A stretch of DNA of 64,000 nt, taken from positions 33,744 to 97,743 of the forward strand of contig JAIYCW010000081.1 of NCBI GenBank assembly GCA_027487815.1. The letters run 5' to 3'. This document shows, piece by piece, positions 27,201 to 34,520 of the stretch (within the stretch, counting starts at the first letter, position 1; every line of letters starts with the position of its first letter). Position numbers and translations under genes: made by a program. The stretch is from Burkholderiales bacterium. GTDB taxonomy: Bacteria > Pseudomonadota > Gammaproteobacteria > Burkholderiales > Burkholderiaceae_E. Under the pieces are notes generated by a model. That model saw nothing but the letters and a program-made list of their open reading frames with translations, was not told the origin of the DNA and did no database searches.

Positions 27201-27355
27201 GTGTAGCGCGTTTCTACCGTGACTACAGGCTCATCGATCTTCGGATACTCGCGCACCGCAAGTCGGTTGTATGAGACCAAGCCCAACAACACAATAACCA
27301 GGGAAAGCACGGTAGCAAATACCGGGCGCTCAATGCATATCTCGGGCAATCGCAT
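24275..27355 (-). CDS. RND-family efflux pump inner-membrane transporter
   Basis: 1026 residues, typical length for AcrB/MexB-like pumps. The N terminus LPEICIERPVFATVLSLVIVLLG (first span, split by rule) is characteristic. Two sets of spans flank large periplasmic loops. TM4 carries the adjacent aspartates LAIGLVVDDAIVVLEN needed for proton relay. The start ATG shares one base with the adaptor stop (TAATG). The C-terminal cytoplasmic tail is short. It is of the HAE1 group, and the sequence resembles MexD/MdtB-like transporters, but the substrate range cannot be read. No outer-membrane channel gene is present in the window. Confidence 0.93.
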   Translation of the reverse strand: MRLPEICIERPVFATVLSLVIVLLGLVSYNRLAVREYPKIDEPVVTVETRYTGASAEIIESQVTRTLEDSIAGIEGVEVLTSISRPEQSQITVRFRLEREPDGAAADVRDRVGRVRARLPQGIDEPVITKVEADANPIIWLAFSSETRSPMEISDLATRFVKPRLQTLPGAADVRIFGERKYSMRIWLDPDRLASYRLTPLDVEDALRRQNIEVPSGRIESSQREFTVVSQTDLQRVQEFERVVVKVANGYSVTLKDVAKIGVAPASERSSVRFNGKPAVSMGVIKQSTANPLVLAKALKEDLPRLRADLPPDVQVNIANDNTVFIDRSIESVYKTIGEAVLLVALVILFFLRTLRASIIPLITIPVCLIGVFSLMLAAGFTLNTLTLLALVLAIGLVVDDAIVVLENIYRHIEEGMEPMAAAIQGTREVGFAVVAMTLTLAAVYAPVAFTTGRTGRLFIEFALTLAGAVLVSGFVALTLSPMMCSRLLKHDPKPNIISRGIERFLAGLTSGYVAVLKATLKVRWLVVLVALGVGYGSYALWNSTKKELAPVEDRGTILTIINGPEGASLDFTAKYAQRIENITAGIKEIDRVFVVAGNPTVAQGITFFRTKDWAERERSVQEIVKELQPRLLGIPGVMAFAVLPPSLGQSPRERPINLVILSPESYEETQKVMGRLMGEISKYPGLQGADTDLRLNKPEIRMTVDRERAADAGVQIEAVGRAVETALGGRQVTRFKRQGEQYDVIVQFEAASRNAPADITNIFVRGRNDAMVPLSSLVTLQEGVTPRELNRFGQRRAVTITANLAPGTSLGEAVTFLEDVVRKNVKPGYALDYNGLTREFKQSSSSLLITFALALAFIYLVLAAQFESFIDPFIILLTVPLALTGALGLLSWTGGSINVYSQIGLITLIGLITKHGILIVEFANQAREAGATVKDAVIDAARLRLRPILMTTGAMVLGAVPLAMATGPGAESRIQIGMVIVGGMTLGTVLTLFVVPTVYSLIARNKPVKSKASHATGQPVTQGPV

Positions 27356-28767
27356 TACTTCGCTCCTGCAGGCTCAGCTGCTTTGGGTGCCGAGGAAGGC
27401 GGCGCCGAGGGCCCAGAAGCTGAAGGTGGCCCACCCGCTGGAGCTGGGCCTCCTGGCGGAGCAGCCCCGGGTGGCGCCCCCGCCGCTCCAGGGGGTCCAC
27501 CAGCACCTGGCGCTCCACCGCCACCCGGTGGGCCTCGCCGATTCGGATCAATGATGCGCACTTCCTGGCCTTCACGCTGCACCCGCATTTGACCAGCCAC
27601 TACGATTTGGTCGCCCTCAGCAATAGTGCCCGGATCAGCCAGCTCGACCTTGCCATCCTTGCGAATACCCGCCTTGACCTTGATCCGCTGAGCTTTGCCT
27701 TGGTCTACCTTGATCACAATCAAATCATTACCCGAAGGAACAATCGCCTCTTCCGGAACCACTAAAGCCTGCGGCCGCTCATCAAGCACCACTTGCGCGC
27801 GAGCGAACATGCCTGAGCGCAATTGCCCATCCGGGTTATTCACCTTGGCGCGCGCCAGCAATGAGCGCCCGTTGGGTTCCACCTGAACATCAATCGCATC
27901 GATCTTCGCGGCATATTTTTTACCCGGCAAGGCATCGATCTGGATGCTGAGCTCCTGGCCCTTTTTCAGCCGACCCACCAAGCGCTCTGGCAAGCGCAAA
28001 TCCACTTTCATGCTGCTGTTGTCCTCTAGCACAACAAGCTCCGCGCCGTCCTTCACAAAATCACCTACCGAGACGTTGCGCAGCCCAAGCACGCCCGTGA
28101 AGGGTGCCCGCAATTCAAGCTTGGCCAGGCGGGCTTCCACCAATTGCAGCTTGGCCTGCTGGATTTTCAATTGTGACAAGGCCTGGTCCAAAGCGGCCGG
28201 ACTCACGAAGTTGCGCTGCGCAAGCTCGGTGGTGCGTTTGTGATTGGCCTCGGATAAGGCCAGTTCGGCGCGCGCCTGGTCGCGCTCAGCGACGGTGACT
28301 GATTCATCGAATTTGAACAGGCTTGTACCTTTGACTACGCGGGCGCCATCAGCAAACCCGATACTCATGATTCTTCCGGCGATCTCAGGCTTGACGACCA
28401 CCGACTCGTTGGCTCGCAAAGCACCTACTGCCGAGGCCTGCTCGGAGATTGCTTCCTGGACTACCTTGACGACTTCCACACCAGCCGGCCCCCCTGGGCC
28501 CCTTCCCCCGCCTGGTCCACCTGCACCTGGCCCACCTCCACCTGGCCCACCTGCACCGGGAGGGCCGCCTGGTGCTCCAGAGCCTGGACCTGATTGGGGC
28601 CGCCCGCCAGCAGCCCCTTCGGCCGGGCCTTTTCCGGGACTTCCTGCCGCCGGACCGCCAGCGCTAACCTCTACCGGGCCGCTTGGCGACCGATGCGTCT
28701 TGTATGCCCACCATCCGCCACCCGCTATCAGGAGCGCCACCACGGTATAAATCAGCCCACGTTTCAT
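27355..28767 (-). CDS. RND efflux periplasmic adaptor (membrane-fusion protein) with Gly/Pro-rich arms
   Basis: ATG 28767 was chosen; a TTG at 28794 is also in frame. The 470-residue protein has an N-terminal anchor (residues 3-17), a Gly/Pro-rich stretch (about 35-90), the HlyD core (lipoyl and hairpin, VVKPEIAGRIMSIGF to LRAPFTGVLGLRNVSVGDFV, as separate marks) and beta-barrel domain, then a second Gly/Pro/Ala-rich tail (about 410-470). Core family identity is clear. The two low-complexity arms are much longer than in AcrA and might span the cell wall or promote clustering; the N-terminal one contains a 15-bp tandem repeat. Confidence 0.9.
   Translation of the reverse strand: MKRGLIYTVVALLIAGGGWWAYKTHRSPSGPVEVSAGGPAAGSPGKGPAEGAAGGRPQSGPGSGAPGGPPGAGGPGGGGPGAGGPGGGRGPGGPAGVEVVKVVQEAISEQASAVGALRANESVVVKPEIAGRIMSIGFADGARVVKGTSLFKFDESVTVAERDQARAELALSEANHKRTTELAQRNFVSPAALDQALSQLKIQQAKLQLVEARLAKLELRAPFTGVLGLRNVSVGDFVKDGAELVVLEDNSSMKVDLRLPERLVGRLKKGQELSIQIDALPGKKYAAKIDAIDVQVEPNGRSLLARAKVNNPDGQLRSGMFARAQVVLDERPQALVVPEEAIVPSGNDLIVIKVDQGKAQRIKVKAGIRKDGKVELADPGTIAEGDQIVVAGQMRVQREGQEVRIIDPNRRGPPGGGGAPGAGGPPGAAGAPPGAAPPGGPAPAGGPPSASGPSAPPSSAPKAAEPAGAK
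28511..28555. repeat. 15-bp tandem repeat, three units, inside adaptor gene
   Basis: Units CCTGGTCCACCTGCA, CCTGGCCCACCTCCA and CCTGGCCCACCTGCA follow each other, with degenerate flanks. It encodes Gly/Pro/Ala-rich sequence on the minus strand. Being in frame (15 = 5 codons), copy-number changes would lengthen or shorten the linker without a frameshift. Confidence 0.8.
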
Positions 28768-28808
28768 TATTTGGTCTCGTCGTTTTCCAGCCAATGTAGC
28801 ATGCCACC

Positions 28809-30014
28809 ATGGCTCATCTACTCGATCATATGAATCCCGCGGTCGCCGGCCTCGCAGGCTCGAAAATCCGCGAAGTCGCCAATGAGGGCATGCTGCGCCC
28901 CGACACCCTTGCCTTTTGGTTTGGCGAACCGTATGAGGTCACCCCGGAGGCGATCCGGTCGGCAGCCATGGCCTCTCTGAGCAAAGGGGAAACCTTTTAT
29001 AGCAGCAACCTGGGCATTCCCGATCTGCGCCTAGCCTTGGCACGCTACCTCACGACCTGTCATGCGTCATTGGGCGTGACTCCTGGCACCGACCAAGCAC
29101 TAGCCGACCGAATCGCCATCACTTCAGCAGGCGTGAATGCACTGATGCTTGCCGCGCAAAGCCTGCTCACCCCGGGCGATCGAGTGCTGGCCATTGTGCC
29201 GTTGTGGCCCAACCTGGTCGAAGCGGCCAAGCTGCTCGGCGCCCAAGTCGAACGATTCCCGCTCCAGGTGAACCCACTGAGCAATCGTTGGAATCTAGAT
29301 ATCGACAAGTTGCTTCAGGCGCTGGCTACCCGACCCAAAGCCTTGGTGCTCAATTCCCCCAATAATCCGACTGGCTGGGCCGCCAGCGCCCATGAGATGG
29401 GAGCCATCGTCGCGGCGTGCCGCGAGTATGGAGTATGGCTGCTTTCGGATGAGGCCTATGACCGATTGCACTACGGCGCGGGAGAAACCTTCGGGCGCGC
29501 GCCAAGTGCCCTGGACTATTGCTTACCCGACGACCCGGTGATTATTGCCAACACCTTTTCAAAAACCTGGCAGATGACCGGATGGCGCCTGGGCTGGTTG
29601 GTGCTGCCCGAAGGTTTGAGTGAACCTGTCGGAAAACTCATTGAATTCAACACCTCTTGCGCACCTGTATTTGTACAGCGCGCGGGCATGGCTGCGCTGG
29701 CCACGGGGGAAGCACCCATCATGAGCTTTGTGAACACCCTGGCCGAGCGTCGAGCCTTCCTGATTGAAGCCTTGCGCAGCATGCCGGGCGTTCGGCTTCC
29801 CGAAGCCGACGGCGCGATGTATGCGTTTTTTAGTATCGCCGGGCAAACCGATTCCCTGCGCCTGGCCAAATCACTGGTGGCTGATCATGGCCTGGGCCTC
29901 GCGCCAGGGATCGCCTTCGGGTCCGAGGCCGAAGGTTGGCTGCGCTGGTGTTATGCCAAGCCGATAGAGATGCTTGAAGCCGGACTGCAACGCCTGCGAG
30001 CAGCACTCCAATAG
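28809..30014 (+). CDS. class I/II pyridoxal-phosphate aminotransferase
   Basis: 401 residues, start ATG 28809. The fold-type I marks are SPNNPTGW, LLSDEAYDRLHY and the PLP lysine in NTFSKTWQMTGWRLGW. Both substrate arginine and aspartate contacts of the aspartate/aromatic group are plausible but not certain. It is divergent from the adaptor gene and convergent with rnhA. No neighbour indicates a pathway, so I cannot say which amino acid is used. Confidence 0.85.
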   Translation: MAHLLDHMNPAVAGLAGSKIREVANEGMLRPDTLAFWFGEPYEVTPEAIRSAAMASLSKGETFYSSNLGIPDLRLALARYLTTCHASLGVTPGTDQALADRIAITSAGVNALMLAAQSLLTPGDRVLAIVPLWPNLVEAAKLLGAQVERFPLQVNPLSNRWNLDIDKLLQALATRPKALVLNSPNNPTGWAASAHEMGAIVAACREYGVWLLSDEAYDRLHYGAGETFGRAPSALDYCLPDDPVIIANTFSKTWQMTGWRLGWLVLPEGLSEPVGKLIEFNTSCAPVFVQRAGMAALATGEAPIMSFVNTLAERRAFLIEALRSMPGVRLPEADGAMYAFFSIAGQTDSLRLAKSLVADHGLGLAPGIAFGSEAEGWLRWCYAKPIEMLEAGLQRLRAALQ

Positions 30015-30026
30015 TTCAGCCCGGTC

Positions 30027-30539
30027 CTAGGCTGGCGAGTTGCCGCGCTTTTCCAATGCAAGATTGGCCAGAGCATCGGCTCGTTCATTGTCGGGGTCCC
30101 CGGAGTGCCCCTTGACCCACCGGGTACGCACCTTGCGTTGATCAGCCAGTGCAAACAGGGTTTTCCAAAGCTCCAGGTTGGCGACACGCTCACCCTTGCT
30201 GTTACGAAACCCTTTACGCTCCCATCCTGCACGCCACTCGCTCAAGCCCTTGAGCAGGTACTGGCTGTCGGCCACCAACTCAACCTGCGCGCCCACCGGT
30301 GTGCGGCGCAAAGCCTCAATGCCTGCGCTGAGCTCGGCAATCTGATTGGTGCCCGGGCCAATAAAGCCGTAATGCTCAGTGCGCTGCCCTTGGGGCGATA
30401 CCAGGATGGCCCCCCAGCCTGCCGGACCCGGATTACTGGGCGCACACGCGCCGTCGGTAATCGCTCGCCAAAGCCCACCACTTGCCACAGCGATGGGCTT
30501 ATTAGCCTGCGCGGGAAGATCAAACAAATCATTCAACAT
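30027..30539 (-). CDS. rnhA: ribonuclease HI
   Basis: Start ATG 30539 has AAGGAAACG directly upstream; an in-frame TTG at 30551 is less likely. The 170-residue enzyme carries the four metal-binding acids Asp29, Glu69, Asp91 and Asp155 and the flexible-loop His145 (WVKGHSGDPDNERAD). About 20 residues precede the core, giving a slightly long N terminus. It removes RNA from RNA-DNA hybrids. The start overlaps the end of the methyltransferase gene by 11 bases, so the two are cotranscribed. The DGACAPSNPGP loop replaces the usual DGSCxGNPGP form. Confidence 0.93.
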   Translation of the reverse strand: MLNDLFDLPAQANKPIAVASGGLWRAITDGACAPSNPGPAGWGAILVSPQGQRTEHYGFIGPGTNQIAELSAGIEALRRTPVGAQVELVADSQYLLKGLSEWRAGWERKGFRNSKGERVANLELWKTLFALADQRKVRTRWVKGHSGDPDNERADALANLALEKRGNSPA

Positions 30540-31317
30540 CGTTTCCTTCAAAACTCTTGCGTGCCACCGGTGTCAGCGCGCCCTTCGCCCGCCTTTGCTT
30601 GGCCCGCCAAGCCGGCCCAATCAAGCGTAGCGGTGTGACCCGTTTGACTGCGCTCACGGTATAGACCGCGCCACAAATCGGCCACCAGCGATCGCCCGCA
30701 CGCTCAAGAAATCGGGTTCGCTCGACCCACTGGCTGCTCCCACAAATCGGGCGATAGCAGCCATAACTCACCGCATCGATTTCGCAACTCAACAGCTTGA
30801 GCCAATCCCGAATACGCGGCATGGCAATCCACTGCCCTTCGCGCGGCATCTGGGACTGCCCCACCACCCGGGCAATCCCTTGCTGCATGCGCCACAAGGA
30901 CACCGGATTCAAACCGATCACGACCACCTTACCCTCAGGGCGCAGCACCCGCACGACTTCTCGCAAGACCTGATGGGGGTCGCTGGCAAACTCCAGCGCA
31001 TGCGGCACCACCACCAAATCAACCGACTCATCGGCAAACGGCAAGGACTCAAACCCATCCACCAATAACTGAGCGCCTTCGATGTGCTCCAGGCTGTCTT
31101 CAACGAGCAAACGCGTGCTGATACGGCTGCTTTGCAGCGCGGGCAACACGCCCAAGCCCAGCTGAATTGCGTGATAACCAAACCAGTTGGTGACCAGCTG
31201 GTCCAGATGCTCACGCTCCCAGTTCAAAAGATACTGCCCGGCAACACCACCGAGCCAGCGCCGCCAGGGGTCACTCGGCCAGGGGCTTGTTACACTAGGT
31301 TCATGCAAATCGATCAT
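30529..31317 (-). CDS. SAM-dependent methyltransferase (class I)
   Basis: 262 residues from ATG 31317; the frame remains open for 93 codons upstream, but that part lies opposite gloB and looks like antisense. Motifs are ESLPFADESVDLVVVPHALEFASDPHQVL (split by rule) and VLRPEGKVVVIGLNP, typical of Methyltransf_11 proteins next to rnhA and gloB in beta- and gammaproteobacteria. The usual glycine-rich motif I is poorly conserved (LLVEDSLEHIEGAQLLV). The start overlaps the divergent gloB start by 15 bases, so either start may be slightly different. The methyl acceptor is unknown. Confidence 0.8.
   Translation of the reverse strand: MIDLHEPSVTSPWPSDPWRRWLGGVAGQYLLNWEREHLDQLVTNWFGYHAIQLGLGVLPALQSSRISTRLLVEDSLEHIEGAQLLVDGFESLPFADESVDLVVVPHALEFASDPHQVLREVVRVLRPEGKVVVIGLNPVSLWRMQQGIARVVGQSQMPREGQWIAMPRIRDWLKLLSCEIDAVSYGCYRPICGSSQWVERTRFLERAGDRWWPICGAVYTVSAVKRVTPLRLIGPAWRAKQRRAKGALTPVARKSFEGNDVE
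31291..31296 (+). promoter_or_regulatory. extended -10 element just before gloB
   Basis: TACACT preceded by TGT (TGN extended -10) lies six bases before the gloB ATG. A start here would give a leaderless or almost leaderless gloB transcript. No convincing -35 element is visible. Confidence 0.35.
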
Positions 31318-32085
31318 CCTCAAGTGCTGCGGCTGGCAGCGTTCAACGACAACTATATATGGCTTATCCATCATCACGGTGTCGCCGCGGTCGTCGACCC
31401 CGGGGATGCGCAGGTTGTCGAAGATGCCCTGGAAAAACATCAGCTGCGTTTGGCTGCAATATTGATCACCCACCATCACGCTGATCATGTGGGCGGCCTG
31501 ATGGCTCTCAAGACCCGCCACCAAGCTCCCGTCTATGGGCCACCGGATGAAGGGATACAAGGTATCGACATCGGTTTGCATGCGGGAGAGCGCCACACCT
31601 TGACTGCACTCAATTGGTCATTCGCGGTGATGCATGTGCCTGGGCATACTGCCGGGCATCTCGCGCTCGCGGGAGAGCCACTGGGCGAGACTCCCGAGCC
31701 TTTGCTGTTTTGCGGTGACACCCTATTTGCCGGTGGCTGCGGACGGCTTTTTGAAGGCACGCCCGCACAAATGTTTAATTCCCTGCAACGCTTGAGTGAG
31801 CTGCCTGAATCGGCCTTGGTGTTTTGTGCGCATGAATACACGCAAAGCAATCTGATCTTTGCCCACGCAGCTTTGCCGGGGCATGAGGCCGTCGAGGCAA
31901 GACTCAGTGAAGTCATCGAAGCGCGCAGCCAGGGTCTGGCCACGATTCCCAGCACCATCGCGCTGGAGCGCGCTACCAATCCGTTTTTGCTCGCCCGCAA
32001 TGTTGAGCAATTTGCCAAGCTGCGTCACGCCAAGGATAGCTACCGCCCTGGCGACAGCCTTGAGCCAATCGCGCTAAGCTTGTAG
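31303..32085 (+). CDS. gloB: hydroxyacylglutathione hydrolase (glyoxalase II)
   Basis: 260 residues from ATG 31303. The metallo-beta-lactamase binuclear site is THHHADH (His57, His59, Asp61, His62), followed by VPGHTAGHLA and the C-terminal FCAHEYTQSN and ALERATNPFL segments that bind glutathione. It hydrolyses S-lactoylglutathione in methylglyoxal detoxification. The start is chosen because homology begins there; no Shine-Dalgarno sequence precedes it, in line with a leaderless message. It is divergent from the methyltransferase gene and upstream of mltD, the common order in Burkholderiales. Confidence 0.93.
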   Translation: MQIDHPQVLRLAAFNDNYIWLIHHHGVAAVVDPGDAQVVEDALEKHQLRLAAILITHHHADHVGGLMALKTRHQAPVYGPPDEGIQGIDIGLHAGERHTLTALNWSFAVMHVPGHTAGHLALAGEPLGETPEPLLFCGDTLFAGGCGRLFEGTPAQMFNSLQRLSELPESALVFCAHEYTQSNLIFAHAALPGHEAVEARLSEVIEARSQGLATIPSTIALERATNPFLLARNVEQFAKLRHAKDSYRPGDSLEPIALSL

Positions 32086-32105
32086 GCTCATGGGCTTCGC
32101 CGCGC

Positions 32106-32134
32106 TTGACCCCTTGGTCATTAATCCGTAGCAT
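32106..32134 (+). promoter_or_regulatory. sigma-70-like promoter for mltD
   Basis: TTGACC (32106-32111) and TAGCAT (32129-32134) are separated by exactly 17 bases, 41 bases before the mltD start. Five of six and four of six positions agree with consensus. Confidence 0.45.
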
Positions 32135-32174
32135 CCGGACGATTCTTGATAAAACAATGAGTTAGAGGCGTGCT

Positions 32175-34007
32175 TTGAGTAACTTTCTAGGTCGCCCAGG
32201 GGTTTGGCAAACCGTTCTTCGCGGTGATACTTTATCTCTGACCTGCCGATACAAATCGGCTCTCGCACTGGTTGCGACTTTGATAGTCAGTGGCTGCGCA
32301 AGCCTCGCGCCACCAACGCCCGGCCCAACAAGCGCGCCGGTTGTGAGCAGTGAAACCACCCTGCCCCAAAAAAACTTGCCAGGTGCAGAGTCGCGCCCAG
32401 CGGCTGCACGCCCCGGGCCGAGTGCCTCAACGGGTGTCCCGGCAGCTGCCCTGCCGCCCACATCATCGGCACAACTTCCGGGCGCCGCTGGCAGCCAAGC
32501 TGCAGACACTACTCCCCAAGCGCAGGCGCTGCGTTTCGACGGCAACCTTTGGGATCGCATTCGCGCCGGATTCGCATTTCCTGAACTCAACTCCCCCCTG
32601 GTCGCTGAAAAAGAAAAGTTTTACCTGCAAAAGCCTGAATACCTGCAGCGTATGTTTGCTCGCGGCGGGCGCTATCTGTTCTTTATTGTTGAAGAGATTG
32701 AGCGACGTGGCTTGCCTACCGAGCTCGCGCTGTTGCCGTTTGTTGAAAGCGCGATGAACCCAGTGGCGATGTCGCATGCTTCGGCCTCCGGGCTGTGGCA
32801 ATTTATTCCCTCAACTGGCAAGCAATACAACCTGTCGCAAAACTGGTGGGTCGACAATCGCCGCGACGTGACCCGCTCGACGATGGCTGCGCTCGACTAT
32901 CTCCAGAAAATTCATGCGATGCAGGGCAATGACTGGTTCCTCGCGCTGGCCTCCTACAACTGGGGCGAAGGGTCGGTGTTGCGGGCGGTGAAAAAAGCCA
33001 AAGGCAAAGGGCTTTCAGGCGACTACCTAAGCCTCGATATGCCCGCGGAAACTCGCCACTACGTACCGAAACTGATTGCACTTAAAAACATTGTGATGCG
33101 CGCTCAATCTCTTGGCGTCACGATCCCGGAATTGGCCAACAAACCCTATTTCGTCACGGTTGAGAAAACCCGCCCGATCGATCTCAAGCTCGCAGCACAG
33201 TTTGCTGGCATGAGTGTTGACGAGTTTGTTGCATTGAATCCGGCGCACAACCGTCCAGTGATCGCTGCCAGCAAAAACAATGAGCTCAAGATTCCGGCGG
33301 ATCGGGTTGACGGATTCATGAAAGCCATCGACCGGCATGGCGAGACCAACAAATCGCTGACGACCTGGCAACCATACACGCTTCAAGCCGGCGAAAGTCT
33401 GGAAAGCGTCGCCAAGCGCGAAGGCGTCGGGCTGGCTGAAATCGAAAAGGCCAACAGCCTCAAGTCAGGCGTGCGCCTTTTGCCAGGCACCCGCATCCTG
33501 GCCCCGCACCGCTCGGGTCCAGTGGATGAAGCCAAAGTTGAAAGCTTCGTCGCCCCACGGGTGTATGAGCGGGTGGATTCGCCAGCGGTTTATCACACGG
33601 TTGGGCAGCGGGAAAACCTGCACAGCATTGCGGGCCGTTATGGTGTTTCAGCGGCCGCCCTTAAAACCTGGAACGGCGTAAAGAAAGGCGTGGGCAAAGG
33701 CATGCGTCTTTTGGTTCGCCCGGCACAATCCCAGACTTTGCTCACCAACGAACAGGGCCAGCGCTCAGTGGTGAGCAGCCAGGCACAGGTAGTGCAGGTT
33801 ACTCAGCTCGAAACAAGCGTCAAGGAAGTACCGGCGGTTGCAACGCGAGCTGCAGCTTCCAAACCTAACGCGGGTACCCGGGCATCCAGCCCGCAAGCCA
33901 GGAAGTCTGCGGCGGCAAGTGTACGTAGCACCTCAAAGCGCACTGAGCCGGTTGCGCGAGTGCGTACAAAAGCCACTGCCGAACCTCGAAAACCGCGGCG
34001 CGCTTGA
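32175..34007 (+). CDS. mltD: membrane-bound lytic transglycosylase D, LysM lipoprotein
   Basis: 610 residues, start TTG 32175 after AGAGGC. Lipobox VSGC gives lipidated Cys41. A Pro/Ala-rich stretch (about 42-115) leads to the transglycosylase domain with catalytic Glu191 in LLPFVESAMNP and the SASGLWQFIPSTGKQY signature. Two LysM repeats follow, at about 395-440 (YTLQAGESLESVAKREGV) and 475-520 (YHTVGQRENLHSIAGRYGV). A basic, Ser/Ala/Arg-rich tail (about 555-610) is unusual and may bind polymers. The enzyme cleaves peptidoglycan to 1,6-anhydro products during wall turnover. Confidence 0.92.
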   Translation: MSNFLGRPGVWQTVLRGDTLSLTCRYKSALALVATLIVSGCASLAPPTPGPTSAPVVSSETTLPQKNLPGAESRPAAARPGPSASTGVPAAALPPTSSAQLPGAAGSQAADTTPQAQALRFDGNLWDRIRAGFAFPELNSPLVAEKEKFYLQKPEYLQRMFARGGRYLFFIVEEIERRGLPTELALLPFVESAMNPVAMSHASASGLWQFIPSTGKQYNLSQNWWVDNRRDVTRSTMAALDYLQKIHAMQGNDWFLALASYNWGEGSVLRAVKKAKGKGLSGDYLSLDMPAETRHYVPKLIALKNIVMRAQSLGVTIPELANKPYFVTVEKTRPIDLKLAAQFAGMSVDEFVALNPAHNRPVIAASKNNELKIPADRVDGFMKAIDRHGETNKSLTTWQPYTLQAGESLESVAKREGVGLAEIEKANSLKSGVRLLPGTRILAPHRSGPVDEAKVESFVAPRVYERVDSPAVYHTVGQRENLHSIAGRYGVSAAALKTWNGVKKGVGKGMRLLVRPAQSQTLLTNEQGQRSVVSSQAQVVQVTQLETSVKEVPAVATRAAASKPNAGTRASSPQARKSAAASVRSTSKRTEPVARVRTKATAEPRKPRRA

Positions 34008-34026
34008 ACTTTTGGGGCGCGCCGAT

Positions 34027-34446
34027 TTAACGCGGCTCGAGAAGCTCGCTCAACAGGCTGCGAAGTTGTTTGGCCTTACGCTCGCCCAACGCGCTCTCCC
34101 AGGACGCCTGGTATTGCTCGACGGGTTGCTGCAGCTGCGCGTGGAGTTGTAAGCCAATATCCGTGACGTAGACCAGCACGCGGCGGCTATCCACCGGATC
34201 GATCTTGCGCAAGACCCAGCTTTTAGCGACCATCCGATCCATTAACTTGGTCAGGGTAGGATGATTCATGTCCACCTGAATCGCCAGCTCTCCCATCGAT
34301 CGACCCAATTCATCAGCCAGCACCTCAAGCACCCGCCATTCATCGCGCTGCACGCCAACATCCATCAGCACCCGTGCAAAGTCCGCGCTGACCCGGCGAT
34401 TAGCCAGCTCCAGCAGTCGCTCCAGATAAGCGTTGCTTGATGACAT
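34027..34446 (-). CDS. MarR-family transcriptional regulator
   Basis: 139 residues; ATG 34446 is preceded by AAGGAGACTGAGAAG. Winged-helix marks are GELAIQVDMNHPTLTKLMDRMVAKSWV (about 55-81, split by rule) and a wing with DPVDSRRVLVYVT. It is divergent from the amide-type ABC locus (first gene at 34521) with a 74-bp gap, and I infer that it controls that locus. The gap shows no perfect palindrome. Confidence 0.85.
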   Translation of the reverse strand: MSSSNAYLERLLELANRRVSADFARVLMDVGVQRDEWRVLEVLADELGRSMGELAIQVDMNHPTLTKLMDRMVAKSWVLRKIDPVDSRRVLVYVTDIGLQLHAQLQQPVEQYQASWESALGERKAKQLRSLLSELLEPR

Positions 34447-34520
34447 CTTCTCAGTCTCCTTGCTTTGAGGCAGGATGATACTCGCGGGAGCCAGGCAAAC
34501 CATAGTCCCAGGGAGTCGCA

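Noticed and set aside
28511..28555. possible CRISPR-like repeat
   Set aside because: Units are only 15 bp, contiguous without spacers, and encode a Gly/Pro-rich segment of the adaptor.
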